Counted from the stretch's first letter, positions 15,501 through 24,490 are shown. The stretch is DNA of 64,000 nt from an uncultured Candidatus Melainabacteria bacterium (GCA_934717745.1 CAKUZB010000001.1:186001-250000); one strand, 5' to 3'. Program-made: numbers and translations. Notes: a model not told the origin generated them from the sequence alone.

Positions 15501-17036
15501 CTAAGAGAACAAACTAAAGTCTTTAGATGCGTGAGTAGAAATAATTGACTTAATAGTTTCCAACTCTGTTGATAGTGCAGAATATTCAGTGTCTAAGCGT
15601 TTTGCTTGGTTATCCAACAATTTTTCTTTTCTGTTGATTTTTGCAATTTGACTTTTGTATTCTGCTTCTGCTGCTGCGTCATCTGATTTGTCATATTCTG
15701 TTAGGAATTTTGTGTCAGAAGTTAGAGAAACTTGTTGTCCGTCTTTCATCAACACAAAGTATCCGCTTAACAAACCTTGGATTAAGAATTGTGGGTTTGA
15801 TTGTAATTGAGATTGCAAATCAGTTCTTGCATTATAGTCTGCTAACGCTTTATCATAATCTGTTGTAATCTTGCCGGAACTATCAGGTTCGTATATCTTA
15901 ACGCTACCTTTTGCTATGTTCAAGGCATCATTCCAAGTTAACATAGAGTAGTTTCCTGAATTAAAAGCCTTTTGAGCCTGTTGTTCCCATTGTGCTTGAG
16001 TTAAACCCTTGCTACTTGAAGTAACCGAATATGATTGAGATAGATTTAAATCAATTTTACTACTATTTGGAGCGGTGCCTAAAGTATAATTTTGACCACC
16101 ATTTGTATTCAATGCAATTGCAACCAAACGTCTTGCTAATTCTGATACATTCAAAAAATATTCATCTCTCTCAGAACCACCAAGCAAGCCCTTAGAAGTG
16201 CCATTACCAATAATACCATTATTTGCATCTTTTAAAGCACCAACAGCGGCTTTTCCATGTTGAGTATGCTTATTTTTATCTTGATAGCCTACAATCCCTG
16301 CTTTTAGTTCTTCCAAAAACTTTTGTGTTTCTGATTGGAATACAGAGTTATTACTTATACCTAATGTTTGAGTAATAGAAGTAATCAAAGAATTCGCTAT
16401 AGCCTGAATATTTTGTTGTGCCATTTCTGTAGGCACACCACCATCTTTACCATCTGACGCTATTTGTATTACTTTATCGTATTCTTGTTTTTGAAGCAAC
16501 TCAAGAAGACTAGTACCAATTTCAGCAGAAGTTTCACTTGCTGACTGTTCTAAGGCTGTTGCATTTGATTTATATGTAGTTGTCCATTCGTTATTATCTA
16601 TTGAAGGAACAGTTGCATTCGCAAAAATTTGTTGAATATTGCCTGTTTTTGTTGTTGGATATTCACCATATTGTTGAATAATATTTTTTAAAGAATTTTC
16701 CCATTTTTTACCTTCTGGAACTTTTGTAACGTCTAGGGCTTTTGGATAATTTGCTGGATTTGGCTTTTCTAGATTTTTAGTAGTATATCCATCGCTCGTT
16801 CTTCTAACTTCGTAACCAAAAGGTTTTAAATTATCATAAGTCAGAGGTATTTCTTTTGTGCCGTCAGACATTTTTAAAGTTTGGTTATTAAGTGCTTCAG
16901 AGTATTTTTGAGAAACCTTATCAGAATCGCTAGCCAATCTCATTTTGTCCATAGCAATTCTTTGTTGTCTAAGTTCGTTATTAGACATTCTTGATGTAAT
17001 TGTCAAAAGTCTTGCTTGTGAAGCCGCTAATCCCAT
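15501..17036 (-). CDS. Lineage-type MGLAASQ protein, coiled-coil C-terminus, function unknown
   Basis: 511 aa, not assigned. It starts 'MGLAASQARLLTITSRMSNN' and continues 'ELRQQRIAMDKMRLA'; I recall N-termini of this kind as recurrent in Melainabacteria, but could not check. There is no classical signal peptide or membrane segment. The middle is rich in Gln, Asn, Ser and Thr and looks like a secreted or surface filament protein; the last 60 residues form a coiled coil ('EAEYKSQIAKINRKEKLLDN' and following). The N-terminus also loosely resembles flagellar hook/filament junction proteins, which share a helical start, but no flagellar gene is nearby. Monocistronic, divergent from the OmpR-type pair. 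Confidence 0.65.
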   Translation of the reverse strand: MGLAASQARLLTITSRMSNNELRQQRIAMDKMRLASDSDKVSQKYSEALNNQTLKMSDGTKEIPLTYDNLKPFGYEVRRTSDGYTTKNLEKPNPANYPKALDVTKVPEGKKWENSLKNIIQQYGEYPTTKTGNIQQIFANATVPSIDNNEWTTTYKSNATALEQSASETSAEIGTSLLELLQKQEYDKVIQIASDGKDGGVPTEMAQQNIQAIANSLITSITQTLGISNNSVFQSETQKFLEELKAGIVGYQDKNKHTQHGKAAVGALKDANNGIIGNGTSKGLLGGSERDEYFLNVSELARRLVAIALNTNGGQNYTLGTAPNSSKIDLNLSQSYSVTSSSKGLTQAQWEQQAQKAFNSGNYSMLTWNDALNIAKGSVKIYEPDSSGKITTDYDKALADYNARTDLQSQLQSNPQFLIQGLLSGYFVLMKDGQQVSLTSDTKFLTEYDKSDDAAAEAEYKSQIAKINRKEKLLDNQAKRLDTEYSALSTELETIKSIISTHASKDFSLFS

Positions 17037-17115
17037 AAAGTACCCCTTTATTTTGCCTTACACACATGTGTTTATACGTCAGAAATGCATGTTTTCTTTA
17101 GGGTTTTGAGAGGTT

Positions 17116-17134
17116 TTGTAATATTTCGTTACAA
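17116..17134. promoter_or_regulatory. Inverted repeat TTGTAA-N7-TTACAA between divergent genes
   Basis: A perfect six-base inverted repeat with a seven-base spacer in the 176-base gap between the divergent 511-aa gene and the OmpR-type regulator gene. The symmetry is that of a dimeric repressor or activator site. No known regulator can be assigned; chance in AT-rich DNA is possible. Confidence 0.3.
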
Positions 17135-17212
17135 TTAAGTTTGCTAAAATATTTGAATATTTATTGAAAACTAATATTTTTTTTAGTAAAATTCTATTGT
17201 CGAGGATATGGT

Positions 17213-17926
17213 ATGAACACAAACAAGAAAAGAATTTTAATAGTTGATGACGATGAAGAAATCAGAGAACTTTTAGAGTTTGATATTGCTCAGAGCGGTT
17301 ATGTTGTAGATACCGCAAAAGACGGACTTGAAGGTTTAAATAAGGCTTTGAATAATTCTTATGATTTGATTTTGCTTGATGTTATGATGCCTAAAATGAA
17401 TGGTTTTGATGTTTGTAAAAATATTCGTCAAGCAAGACTTGCGATTCCAATTTTGATGTTAACCGCAAAAGGTACAATTGAGGATAAAACCGATGGCTTT
17501 GACAGTGGGGCTGACGATTATATCGTTAAACCGTTTGATGTTCAAGAAGTTTTATTGAGAATAAGAGTTCTTTTGAGAAGAAATCAAATAGAAAATACAA
17601 ATTCTATTGCCAACGAAATTTTGCAAGTTGGAGACATTCAAATTTTTCCGGAAACTCTTGAATGTACAATTGTTAACAAACGTGTAAAACTTACTCCGAC
17701 CGAGTTTGAAATTTTATATTCTCTAATGCAACATTTTAACAATGCCGTAACTTTGGCAACTTTGCTTGATGAAGTTTGGGGATATGACAGTAATGAAGAT
17801 GTTAGAATGTTGAGGGTTCATGTTGGCGGTTTGAGAAATAAAATTGAAGAAAATGTTAAAGAACCTAAATATTTGCATACAGTTACAAATGTTGGTTACA
17901 AATTAACTCCTTTTGTTGAAGAATAA
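17213..17926 (+). CDS. OmpR/PhoB-family response regulator (RpaB-like)
   Basis: 237 aa: receiver domain (about 6-120) and winged-helix DNA-binding domain (about 135-235). Receiver residues D12/D13, phosphoacceptor D56 ('LILLDVMMPKMNG'), T84 and K106 ('IVKPFD') are intact. The output domain ends 'LRVHVGGLRNKIEENVKEPK...TVTNVGYKL', with the usual recognition helix and hairpin. GAGGAT lies eight bases before ATG. Its stop overlaps the start of a histidine-kinase gene by one base (TAATG at 17926), so they form a cognate pair. Regulators of this shape are the main OmpR class in Cyanobacteria (RpaA/RpaB), but an orthology claim needs a tree. Confidence 0.93.
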   Translation: MNTNKKRILIVDDDEEIRELLEFDIAQSGYVVDTAKDGLEGLNKALNNSYDLILLDVMMPKMNGFDVCKNIRQARLAIPILMLTAKGTIEDKTDGFDSGADDYIVKPFDVQEVLLRIRVLLRRNQIENTNSIANEILQVGDIQIFPETLECTIVNKRVKLTPTEFEILYSLMQHFNNAVTLATLLDEVWGYDSNEDVRMLRVHVGGLRNKIEENVKEPKYLHTVTNVGYKLTPFVEE

Positions 17927-19647
17927 TGAAAATATCAACTATCAAAAAATTACATAAATTAAAAAGATTTTTGCGTCCAAAAAGATTGAAAATTGCGGAG
18001 CAAATTCTTATTGTTTTGTTTATTTCTCTTTTAATTCCAATGATTATCAGTGGTTTGGTTATCAATAATATTAACCAACAAGCAATTCGTAGTCAATTAA
18101 AAGATTCTGCGATTATGATGTCTAATGTTGTTTCTAACGAAATTGACGTATTTTTACACGTTGTGTACAGTGAGTTAGAGCAATTAAGTATAAGTTTGGA
18201 CTATCTTAAAACAAATAGCGAAAAACAACATTATTTAAAGACAATTAAAGACAAAACGAAAATAACTTATTATGAAGATTTGCTTTTGGTTCAAGATTTT
18301 GATGCGATTAAAAAATTAAAAGAACAAAATGACGCAAAAGGTCAGTTTTTAATTTACACCAAAACAAACAAAAATAACTATTTGGTTGCTATTTTTAAAA
18401 AAGAAGAATTGAATAAGCATTTATTTTTATCAATGAAAGATGATGAAAGACAAATTTACGTGTTAGATTCAAAAGATAAATTAATTGCTCAACATAATTA
18501 CACAGAATCTCAGTTTTTAGAATCTGTAAAGGCATTGCCAAAAAATTTGGAAAAAGATAAAGCGACTGTTTTTAGTAAAATTAAAAACCAACCGCTTGTA
18601 TATATTCACAAAACAAATCCAAGAATGACGGTTATTGTAAATACAACAGAGAAAGTTACAAAAGACACTATTAATGACAATAGATTTAAGTTGTTGATGT
18701 CTGTGTTTGTATCGTCTTTGAGTATTTTTATTATCGTCGCTCTATATATTTATTACATGTATATTAATATTCGCCAATTATTTAAAGGGATTATGGCTGT
18801 ATCAAAAGGTAGTTACGAAAGACGTATTCGTTTGATTAAAAGTATTTTTACACCTTATGAAATTGTATTTTTGTCTGCCGAGTTTAACAAAATGGCAGCA
18901 GAAATTCACAAATCATATTTGCAATTAAAGGAACAAAACCTCAAACTTGAACAATTGAACGAATTTCGTTCTAATTTGATTGATACAATCAGCCACGAAC
19001 TGAGAACTCCTTTGACAAGTATTCAAGGATACACCTCAAGACTTTTGAGAACAGATATTCAAATTGATGAAGAAACAAGAATAAAATCGTTACGTGTAAT
19101 AAAACGTCAGGCTGAACGTTTGAAACGCTTAATTGAAGATTTACTTGTAATTCCTGATATTGAGCGTGAAAGAATTCGTGTTACTCTAGAACCAGTTTTG
19201 ATTTCAGACACCGTTACTAATGCAATTACTTTGGTTAAAAACTCAGAAGAAAAAATTATTGAAAACAATATTAGCGAAGATTTTCCGCCGGTTATTGCAG
19301 ATAAAGACAGAGCAGAACAGGTTGTTGTGAATTTGATTGAAAATGCTATAAAATATGCTACAACCGATACTCCAATTGTTATTTCAAGTGATTTTAACGA
19401 TAAAGAGGCTACAATTAGCATTGAAAATCAATGCGAAAGAATTCCTCAAGAAAAGTTGGAAACATTGTTTGGTAAATTTATAAGAATGGACGATAAAACT
19501 ACAAGAACTACTCGTGGCACAGGTTTGGGGTTGTTTATTGTAAAAGGTCTGGTTGAAGCGATGAATGGAAAAATTAATATTACATCAACTGATGAAGTTG
19601 GTTTTAAGGTTGATATAACGCTTCCTTTGTATAATTCTGCAACTTAG
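17926..19647 (+). CDS. Membrane sensor histidine kinase
   Basis: 573 aa. Basic N-tail, TM1 (about 24-47), extracytoplasmic sensor (about 48-255) of dCache-like size, TM2 (about 256-280), HAMP linker (about 280-335), coiled coil, HisKA with H357 in 'TISHELRTPLTSIQG', and an HATPase with N box 'VVNLIENAIKYAT', F box 'LFGKFIRM' and G2 'GTGLGLFIVKG'. The G1 box is degraded ('SIENQCERIPQE' instead of DxGxG), which is unusual; the residues for ATP binding otherwise look present. It is coupled by one base to the OmpR-type regulator, its obvious partner. tadA follows after 18 bases. Confidence 0.92.
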   Translation: MKISTIKKLHKLKRFLRPKRLKIAEQILIVLFISLLIPMIISGLVINNINQQAIRSQLKDSAIMMSNVVSNEIDVFLHVVYSELEQLSISLDYLKTNSEKQHYLKTIKDKTKITYYEDLLLVQDFDAIKKLKEQNDAKGQFLIYTKTNKNNYLVAIFKKEELNKHLFLSMKDDERQIYVLDSKDKLIAQHNYTESQFLESVKALPKNLEKDKATVFSKIKNQPLVYIHKTNPRMTVIVNTTEKVTKDTINDNRFKLLMSVFVSSLSIFIIVALYIYYMYINIRQLFKGIMAVSKGSYERRIRLIKSIFTPYEIVFLSAEFNKMAAEIHKSYLQLKEQNLKLEQLNEFRSNLIDTISHELRTPLTSIQGYTSRLLRTDIQIDEETRIKSLRVIKRQAERLKRLIEDLLVIPDIERERIRVTLEPVLISDTVTNAITLVKNSEEKIIENNISEDFPPVIADKDRAEQVVVNLIENAIKYATTDTPIVISSDFNDKEATISIENQCERIPQEKLETLFGKFIRMDDKTTRTTRGTGLGLFIVKGLVEAMNGKINITSTDEVGFKVDITLPLYNSAT

Positions 19648-19665
19648 GATTTGTAGGTGAAATTT

Positions 19666-20088
19666 ATGTTTATGCAAGATGCAATTGAGGTTGCTTTACA
19701 AACAAAAAAAGAAATTCCGGTTGGTGCAGTAATTGTGAAAAACAATGAAATTATTGCGTTTGCACATAATAGAAAAGAAGAATTGAAAGATGTTACTGCT
19801 CATGCTGAAATTCTTGCGATAAGAATGGCACAAGAGGGGCTAAGACGTTGGAGATTAGATGATTGCGATATGTATGTAACGTTAGAGCCTTGCCCGATGT
19901 GTGCTTCGGCAATTATTCAATCTCGAATTAAAAATCTTTATTTTGGTTCTTATGACCACCAATACGGTGCTTTAGGGTCTGCTTTAGATTTGAGGCAAAT
20001 TCATAAATCAAAAATGAAAGTTTATGGCGGAATACTTGAAGATGATTGTGATAGTATTATCAAAGGTTTCTTCGAGGAGTTAAGATGA
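19666..20088 (+). CDS. tadA: tRNA-specific adenosine deaminase
   Basis: About 140 aa zinc deaminase that converts adenosine-34 of tRNA-Arg(ACG) to inosine. Catalytic zinc motifs: 'TAHAEILAI' (His and proton-shuttle Glu) and 'TLEPCPMCASAI' (two Cys). 'RRWRLDDCDMYVTLEPC' and 'FGSYDHQYGALGS' are typical of TadA rather than cytidine or dCMP deaminases. The start is ambiguous: GTG at 19657 and ATGs at 19666 and 19672 are in frame. I chose 19666 because AGGTGA stands six bases before it. The last four bases overlap the next gene (ATGA). Confidence 0.94.
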   Translation: MFMQDAIEVALQTKKEIPVGAVIVKNNEIIAFAHNRKEELKDVTAHAEILAIRMAQEGLRRWRLDDCDMYVTLEPCPMCASAIIQSRIKNLYFGSYDHQYGALGSALDLRQIHKSKMKVYGGILEDDCDSIIKGFFEELR

Positions 20089-20828
20089 TAAAAAAAGATT
20101 ACCTAGATGATTTAGTGCGAAAATATGAAACTGTTGATTTTATAAAAGATGACCCAATACAATTTCCTCACCGCTTTAAAAATCAAGAAGATTGCGAGAT
20201 TGCAGGGTTTGTAGCCTCTTGTTTTGCGTATGGAAATCGAAAAGTTTTTATTGAAAAATTAAATGATTTGTTTAATTCTTTTGAAAACCGACCTTATGAT
20301 TTTGTAATGGATTTTGACCCAAAAGTCCTTTATGACTTTAGTTACAGATTTTCAAAAGATTGTGATGTGATCTGTCTATTCAAAAAAATTAGCGAGTTGT
20401 ATAGAAATAACAGTTCATTAAAAGATTTATTTTTAAAAAATTACAAAAACGATGTAACTCAAATGTTACAAGGTGTTTGCGATTATTTTTATTGTGATGC
20501 TGAACTTTCTCAAGGATATTGTCATCTTGTTCCAAACCCTCAAAAAGGCGGTGCGATGAAACGTTTGAATATGTTTTTACGTTGGGTTGTCAGAAAATCA
20601 GATGTGGATTTGGGTATTTGGAATTTTATACCAACATCAGAATTACTGATTCCTCTTGATACACATGTTGCAAGAATTTCAAGAGAGTTGAATTTGTTAA
20701 ATCGAAATTCAAATAACATGAAAGCCGTTAAAGAATTGACAGAAAATTTAAAACACTTTGATAAAAATGACCCTACAAAGTATGATTTTGCTTTGTTTGG
20801 ATATGGTATTGATAATCCTCTAAGGTAG
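20085..20828 (+). CDS. TIGR02757/DUF2400 family protein
   Basis: 247 aa. Matches the TIGR02757 (DUF2400) family by 'FPHRFKNQEDCEIAGFVAS', 'FAYGNRKVFIEKLNDLF', 'PQKGGAMKRLNMFLRWVVR' and 'LIPLDTHVARISRELNLL', followed by 'DPTKYDFALFGYGI'. The all-helical fold, with the HxxR-type motif near the end, is related to HhH-GPD glycosylases, but no activity is firmly established. It overlaps tadA by four bases with a strong ribosome binding site (GAGGAG) inside tadA. The pairing may point to nucleic-acid modification or repair; that is inference only. Confidence 0.88.
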   Translation: MIKKDYLDDLVRKYETVDFIKDDPIQFPHRFKNQEDCEIAGFVASCFAYGNRKVFIEKLNDLFNSFENRPYDFVMDFDPKVLYDFSYRFSKDCDVICLFKKISELYRNNSSLKDLFLKNYKNDVTQMLQGVCDYFYCDAELSQGYCHLVPNPQKGGAMKRLNMFLRWVVRKSDVDLGIWNFIPTSELLIPLDTHVARISRELNLLNRNSNNMKAVKELTENLKHFDKNDPTKYDFALFGYGIDNPLR

Positions 20829-20874
20829 TTGTCGTAAGAATTAATCAATTATTGGTTTTAAACGATTTATTCAG

Positions 20875-21672
20875 TTATTTTACAATCAAAAAGGATTTTA
20901 ATCTTCGTCCTGTATCTTCGTTAAATCTTTGGATTGAAGTTACGTGGATTTTTTTGTAGTCAAGTGAGGTCGAACTTCCTCCGTCAAAAGCCATTGCATA
21001 GTGTAATCCCAGACTTTTACATAAATCTTGTGCTTCAAAAATTGTTTTAGGATTTTTGTTTGTGATAATTAAAATATGAACATCGTCGCCTTTTAAACCA
21101 ATGATTGTTCTTGCTGTTTTATCCAAAACTGATGCTGATTGACGAATAATGTTTCCGTCATCGTCTTTTAGAATAAAAAATTCTTCTTCTAATCTCAATT
21201 CCGGTAATAATTGTGGTCCGCCTTGTGCTGAAGTTACAACACTACACCCGAATTCAACAGGAGTATTATGAGGAACAATTGAATATTTTAACTTTCTGTC
21301 GCATTCTGTAATTCTAAATTCAGAGCGATTAAGGATTTTTTGTAAATGTTGTCTTAAAATAGGGTTTGTAATTAATGCTTCATTTGTTAAAGGGTCTTCG
21401 ATAACTTCGCCTTTGTTTTTAACATAAGAAATTGTTTTTTGATTTTTAGGGTCAAAAAATCCTGCATTTATTGTTAATGTTGCGTTTGTTTCATCATGAA
21501 TTTCTTTGTTTGTTTTTAAACCAACTGTTGAAACAAATTCAATTCTTTTTTTCATTGAATTTCCACTTAAAACGATGTGATAAATTCCATTGTCTTCGTT
21601 TACGTCAATAGAACTTGCAAATACACTATTTGCAAACATTAACGCAAAAAGTAGTGTGATAATTTTCTTCAT
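20875..21672 (-). CDS. Secreted phosphodiester glycosidase family protein (NAGPA/DUF2233)
   Basis: About 265 aa. The signal peptide is MKKIITLLFALMFANSVFAS, so the ATG at 21672 is the right start; the longer frame to 21711 lies inside the upstream gene. Family features: 'NAGFFDPKNQKTISYVKNKG', 'CSVVTSAQGGPQLL', 'ARTIIGLKGDDVHILIITN' and the hallmark 'YAMAFDGGSSTSLDY' (Asp-Gly-Gly-Ser). The mammalian relative removes GlcNAc from phosphodiester; bacterial ones act on exopolysaccharide or wall teichoic substrates. It is separated by one base from the LptF/G-type permease gene, so it belongs to the lptB operon and may trim an envelope glycan. Confidence 0.88.
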   Translation of the reverse strand: MKKIITLLFALMFANSVFASSIDVNEDNGIYHIVLSGNSMKKRIEFVSTVGLKTNKEIHDETNATLTINAGFFDPKNQKTISYVKNKGEVIEDPLTNEALITNPILRQHLQKILNRSEFRITECDRKLKYSIVPHNTPVEFGCSVVTSAQGGPQLLPELRLEEEFFILKDDDGNIIRQSASVLDKTARTIIGLKGDDVHILIITNKNPKTIFEAQDLCKSLGLHYAMAFDGGSSTSLDYKKIHVTSIQRFNEDTGRRLKSFLIVK

Positions 21673-21673
21673 A

Positions 21674-22792
21674 CTATAAATCCTTACTCTTATAAAATGC
21701 AAAAATTGCACCTAAAAATGCTAACGGCGGAGTGATTGCTGTTAAAAACGGGTGTAAAATTCCTTTTTCTGCCAACAAATCAAAGAATGGCAATGTGATG
21801 TAGTAAACAAAAATTGCCCCAATAGCGATTGTAAAACCAATCAAACGTTGTTCTCTAGGTTTGCTGAAACCTAGTAAGCAACCCATTATCGCAAGAAGCA
21901 CGCATACAAACGGGTGGAAAAATCTTTGGAAGTATTTGTTTAACATGTAATTATATTCTTCATCAAGATTTTCTCTTTTTAAGAGTTTAATGTATTTCCA
22001 AAGATTTGCGTTTGTAATTTCACGTTCTTTTTTTACTGAATATGTAATGAGCATTTTTAAGTCAGAGGCTGTTTCATTTTCTAATATTTTTATTTTATCT
22101 TTTTTGTCAATGCTAATAAATACCCCGTCGCTAGATATATTGTATTCTGTTACATCGTACAACTCCCAGCGATTTTCAAAAGCCATGCCTTTTTGTGCAA
22201 CGTAAATATTAGTTAAACCATGAACATCATCGTAAATCTTTTTAGAAAAATCCATTACTATAACATTTTTAAGTCTGGCATTTTTGTAGTTTGAAACAAC
22301 GATAGCCATTGTCGGCTGGTTGTTTTCATTCTTTTGTGTGTACATATATTGAATGTTACGACCAGTATCTCCATTTATTTCCCGCATTTTTTGTTCAGAG
22401 TATGGAGTTAATTTGTCGCAAGTAACAAAGCATAGAGCGGTAACTAAAAGACTTAAAACTATAACCGGTGCAATAATTCTGCTAAAAGGCATACCGATTG
22501 CTCTGAAAATAGTTAGTTCACTGTCTTTGCTTAATTTATCAAAAGTGAATAGAGTTCCTAAAAGTAAGCCAACCGGAAATGCTTTACCAAGAATTTTAGG
22601 TAATTCGCAAATCAAAATAAGAATAGCCTCTCTCACAGTATGTTCGCCGGCAAGAGTTTCTTTGATAGTATTTAAAAGCATTTCAGGGGCAATCCAAACG
22701 ATAGTGAACAATAGAATTGCACCAATGGTCGCATAAGCAACTTGCTTAAATATATATTTATCATAAATTGTTGGCTTAAACTCTAATTTCAT
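21674..22792 (-). CDS. LptF/LptG-family LPS export permease
   Basis: 372 aa, YjgP/YjgQ family. Three membrane segments near the N-terminus (about 15-35, 60-85, 105-125), a periplasmic beta-jellyroll domain (about 130-275) and three C-terminal segments. The conserved coupling region 'AFPVGLLLGTLFTFDKLSKDSE' is followed by 'LTIFRAIGMPF'. With LptB it extracts LPS from the inner membrane towards the periplasmic bridge. Only one permease gene is present here; LptF and LptG usually form a pair, so either the partner lies elsewhere or this one works as a homodimer, as proposed for Cyanobacteria-like and some other diderms. It overlaps lptB by one base (TAATG). Confidence 0.92.
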   Translation of the reverse strand: MKLEFKPTIYDKYIFKQVAYATIGAILLFTIVWIAPEMLLNTIKETLAGEHTVREAILILICELPKILGKAFPVGLLLGTLFTFDKLSKDSELTIFRAIGMPFSRIIAPVIVLSLLVTALCFVTCDKLTPYSEQKMREINGDTGRNIQYMYTQKNENNQPTMAIVVSNYKNARLKNVIVMDFSKKIYDDVHGLTNIYVAQKGMAFENRWELYDVTEYNISSDGVFISIDKKDKIKILENETASDLKMLITYSVKKEREITNANLWKYIKLLKRENLDEEYNYMLNKYFQRFFHPFVCVLLAIMGCLLGFSKPREQRLIGFTIAIGAIFVYYITLPFFDLLAEKGILHPFLTAITPPLAFLGAIFAFYKSKDL

Positions 22793-23517
22793 TATAGTTG
22801 GAAATCCTTTCCTAAATAGAATTCTTTAGCCACAGGGTCAACTGCAACATCTTTGCTGTTACCTTGAATTTTAATTTTGCCGTCAAAAATTACGTATGCT
22901 CTATCTGTGATTGATAAAGTTGCTTTTGGGTTATGGTCTGTGATTAAAACTCCTAACCCTTTGTTTTCTGAAATTTTTCTAATATTGTCTTTGATTTCGC
23001 CGATTGCAATAGGGTCGATGCCGGCAAAAGGTTCGTCAAGCAAGATGAAATCAGGGCTTGCTGCTAAGGCTCTTGCAAGTTCAACTCTTCTTCTTTCTCC
23101 ACCAGAAAGGGCTATTGCAGGTGCGTTACGCAATCTTGTTACACCGAATTCATCAAGTAATTCTTCTAATTTTTTCTTCTTTTCGTTTACTGTTAACTTG
23201 TCGTTCATTTCTAAAACAAGTTTGACATTTTCTTCAACAGTAAGTTTTCTAAAAATTGATGCTTCTTGCGGAAGATAGCCGATACCTGCTTTTGAACGTA
23301 AATTCATTGTCCAATCAGATATATCTTCTCCATTTAAAAGGACTTGACCTTTATTTGGTCTTACAAGTCCAACAACCATGTAGAATGTAGTAGTTTTACC
23401 GGCACCGTTTGGACCTAGCAAGCAGACAACTTCTCCTTTTTTAACCTCAAAGGATACATCGTTTACAACACTTCTATCTCCATATATTTTTACAAGATTT
23501 TTTGTTTCAATAATCAT
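22792..23517 (-). CDS. lptB: LPS export ABC transporter ATP-binding protein LptB
   Basis: 241 aa ATPase. Walker A 'GPNGAGKTTTFYMVVGLV', Q-loop 'GYLPQEASIFRKLTVEENV', signature 'ALSGGERRRVELARALA', Walker B 'FILLDEPFAGIDPIAI' and H-loop 'ITDHNPKAT'. The 'PQEASIFRKL' and 'FAGIDPIAIGEI' stretches are hallmark LptB sequences, distinguishing it from LivF-type relatives. It powers transport of LPS (or another outer-membrane glycolipid) across the envelope. First gene of a three-gene unit with an LptF/G permease and a phosphodiester glycosidase. No lptA or lptC gene is adjacent. Confidence 0.96.
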   Translation of the reverse strand: MIIETKNLVKIYGDRSVVNDVSFEVKKGEVVCLLGPNGAGKTTTFYMVVGLVRPNKGQVLLNGEDISDWTMNLRSKAGIGYLPQEASIFRKLTVEENVKLVLEMNDKLTVNEKKKKLEELLDEFGVTRLRNAPAIALSGGERRRVELARALAASPDFILLDEPFAGIDPIAIGEIKDNIRKISENKGLGVLITDHNPKATLSITDRAYVIFDGKIKIQGNSKDVAVDPVAKEFYLGKDFQL

Positions 23518-23599
23518 TAAATAATCCTCATGTTATATCTTTAATTTTATTTTAAACAAAGTTTTAAAACAATACTCTATTAACCTCTGTAAACGCATA

Positions 23600-23628
23600 A
23601 AAAACGAGGTTATTATTACCTCGTTTTT
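23600..23628 (-). terminator. Intrinsic terminator after the amino-acid binding lipoprotein gene
   Basis: Eleven-base stem AAAAACGAGGT (23600-23610) with ACCTCGTTTTT (23618-23628), loop TATTATT. It starts 13 bases beyond the stop of the minus-strand binding-protein gene; the A-run on the plus strand gives a T-tract on the minus strand. It also separates this gene from lptB. Confidence 0.85.
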
Positions 23629-23641
23629 GTTATTATTTTGT

Positions 23642-24427
23642 CTAATATTTTATCCATTTTGCTTTAAGTTGGTTCATTGTTCCGTTATTTTTCATTATAT
23701 TGATAACGTCGTTTGCTGTTTCTAAAACTCTTTTGCTTTCTTCCCCTTTTCTAAAAGCAATTCCATAAGGTTCTTGGGTATATCTTTGTTGAAGCATTTT
23801 TACTGAAACATCATTCATTGTGTAACCAAATAAAACCGTATCGTCGTCAGCATAAGCGTCTATTTCATTGGCTTTAAGAGCCGATATTGCCATTTTTTCG
23901 TTTTTGTAACCGTTAATTATAGCCCCCGGAGCAACCGATTTAATTCCGTCAAGGGCTGTTGAACCGAACGAAACGCCTACTCTTTTTCCGTTTAAGTCTG
24001 AAATTGATTTTATTCCTGTGTTTCTATGAACCATTACTGTTTGACCTGCAAAGTAATATGGGTCTGTGAAATCCAGAATATTTTTTCTTCCGTTTGTAAT
24101 TGTCATTGTTGCGATAATCATATCGGCTCTGCCTGAATTAAGGATTGAAATTCGGTTAGAAGTTTCTACAGGAATAAATTCAATTGCATTTTCATCTCTT
24201 AATAGGGCTTTTGCGATTTGTTTTGCAACATCAACTTCAAATCCTTGATATTGTCCGTCAGAGTTTTTGTAACTGAATGGGATAACGTTTTCTTGAATAC
24301 CTACAACGACTTTTCCTCGTTGTTGAATACTGTCGTATAAGTCCATTGGCTGTTGCTTTTTTCCACAACCAACCGCAATAATAGCGATTGCAAATATTAT
24401 AAATAAATTTTTAATTATTTTTTTCAT
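23642..24427 (-). CDS. Amino-acid ABC transporter substrate-binding lipoprotein (SBP_bac_3)
   Basis: About 261 aa. Lipoprotein signal with lipobox 'AVGC' after a hydrophobic core (MKKIIKNLFIIFAIAIIAVG, then C), so ATG at 24427 is the start; it also has a strong GAGGT site five bases upstream. The mature part has the SBP_bac_3 pattern: 'GKVVVGIQENVIPFSYKNSD', 'GQYQGFEVDVAKQIAKALL', 'GRADMIIATMTITNGRKNIL', 'DFTDPYYFAGQTVM' and 'GKRVGVSFGSTALDGIK'. It should bind a polar amino acid in the periplasm. There is no permease or ATPase gene beside it, so it is an orphan binding protein that must use transporter parts encoded elsewhere. Confidence 0.93.
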   Translation of the reverse strand: MKKIIKNLFIIFAIAIIAVGCGKKQQPMDLYDSIQQRGKVVVGIQENVIPFSYKNSDGQYQGFEVDVAKQIAKALLRDENAIEFIPVETSNRISILNSGRADMIIATMTITNGRKNILDFTDPYYFAGQTVMVHRNTGIKSISDLNGKRVGVSFGSTALDGIKSVAPGAIINGYKNEKMAISALKANEIDAYADDDTVLFGYTMNDVSVKMLQQRYTQEPYGIAFRKGEESKRVLETANDVINIMKNNGTMNQLKAKWIKY

Positions 24428-24473
24428 AGTAACCTCATTATACATAAATATTGTATTTTGTAAATCTTTTTGA

Positions 24474-24481
24474 TATATAAT
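24474..24481 (+). promoter_or_regulatory. TATAAT box immediately upstream of dxr
   Basis: TATAAT at 24476-24481, preceded by TG at 24471-24472, ends nine bases before the dxr ATG at 24491. Transcription would start about two to four bases before the start codon, leaving no room for a ribosome binding site; none is visible. Confidence 0.5.
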
Positions 24482-24490
24482 AATGTCATT

